Source: an uncultured Methanobrevibacter sp.
GTDB lineage: Archaea; Methanobacteriota; Methanobacteria; Methanobacteriales; Methanobacteriaceae
DNA: 5,390 bases
Direction: 5' to 3'
NCBI GenBank assembly: GCA_902782595.1
Contig: CACZNW010000154.1
Span: 1 to 5,390 of the forward strand
The notes under the pieces: model-generated
Databases searched by the model: none
Seen by the model: only the letters and a program-made list of their open reading frames with translations
Told to the model about the DNA's origin: nothing
Shown here: in pieces, positions 5,302 to 5,390 of the stretch
How the letters are laid out: each line of letters opens with the position of its first letter
Numbering within the stretch: position 1 is the stretch's first letter
Translations under genes and position numbers: made by a program

Positions 5302-5390
5302 GAGATGTGAATTAAAATCCTTATTGTTTATTGTTTAATTTGTAATCTGAAATAAGTATGTTGCGGGTTTAAAACATTAAATATTTCTTA
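5302..5390. other. A+T-rich intergenic end of window, no gene seen
   Basis: No open frame of note is present. A tandem TTTATTG-like repeat (about 5321-5336) is probably chance in A/T-rich DNA. The final bases (TTTAAAACATTAAATATTTC) could belong to a promoter of a gene beyond the window, which cannot be judged here. Confidence 0.5.

Noticed and set aside
5321..5336. Tandem TTTATTG-like repeat after the terminator
   Set aside because: Two short copies in A/T-rich DNA; no sign of a repeat array or mobile element.

Overview
The window is a methanogen "marker gene" cluster. Six tightly packed genes all read on the + strand, and almost the whole window is coding. The five mmp genes encode families restricted to organisms that carry methyl-coenzyme M reductase (MCR): Mmp3, Mmp6, Mmp5, Mmp15 and Mmp17. 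The sixth gene encodes a NifB-type radical SAM protein. The very A+T-rich DNA, the archaeal promoter elements (BRE/TATA) and the T-run terminator suggest a methanogenic archaeon. A low-GC member of the Methanobacteriales such as Methanobrevibacter or Methanosphaera is my best guess, but the genus is inference only.

Layout: 1-68 is an A+T-rich leader with a possible promoter and a Shine-Dalgarno site. mmp3 occupies 69-1616. mmp6 (1588-2058) overlaps the mmp3 end by 29 bases. mmp5 (2067-2525) follows after 8 bases and mmp15 (2527-3768) after a single base. mmp17 (3788-4348) follows after 19 bases. A 67-base gap (4349-4415) carries a clear BRE/TATA promoter. The nifB-like gene (4416-5282) comes next, followed by a T-rich terminator (5284-5301). 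The last ~90 bases are A+T-rich non-coding DNA in which I see no gene.

How the genes fit together: MCR works only when the nickel of coenzyme F430 is in the Ni(I) state. In Methanococcus maripaludis, Mmp3, Mmp17, Mmp7, McrC and the ATPase component A2 form the ATP-driven MCR activation complex. That complex holds complex iron-sulfur clusters resembling the [8Fe-9S-C] nitrogenase precursor (L-cluster/NifB-co). NifB is the enzyme family that makes that precursor by fusing two [4Fe-4S] clusters and inserting a carbide. Here a nifB-like gene with all the hallmark cysteines lies directly after mmp17, and there is no nitrogenase gene in view. The simplest reading is that the locus encodes part of the MCR activation machine together with the enzyme that supplies its unusual cluster. 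mmp15 adds a homologue of the 2-hydroxyacyl-CoA dehydratase activases (ATP-driven low-potential electron donors) with both cluster cysteines kept. It may be a second ATP-gated electron source or a maturation factor. Mmp5 and Mmp6 remain without known function.

The most interesting points are the physical link between nifB and MCR activation genes, the apparent relationship between Mmp5 and the N-terminal domain of Mmp15, and the repeated cyclophilin-like folds plus a ThiS-like N-terminus in Mmp3. mmp7, mcrC and the A2 gene are not in this window.
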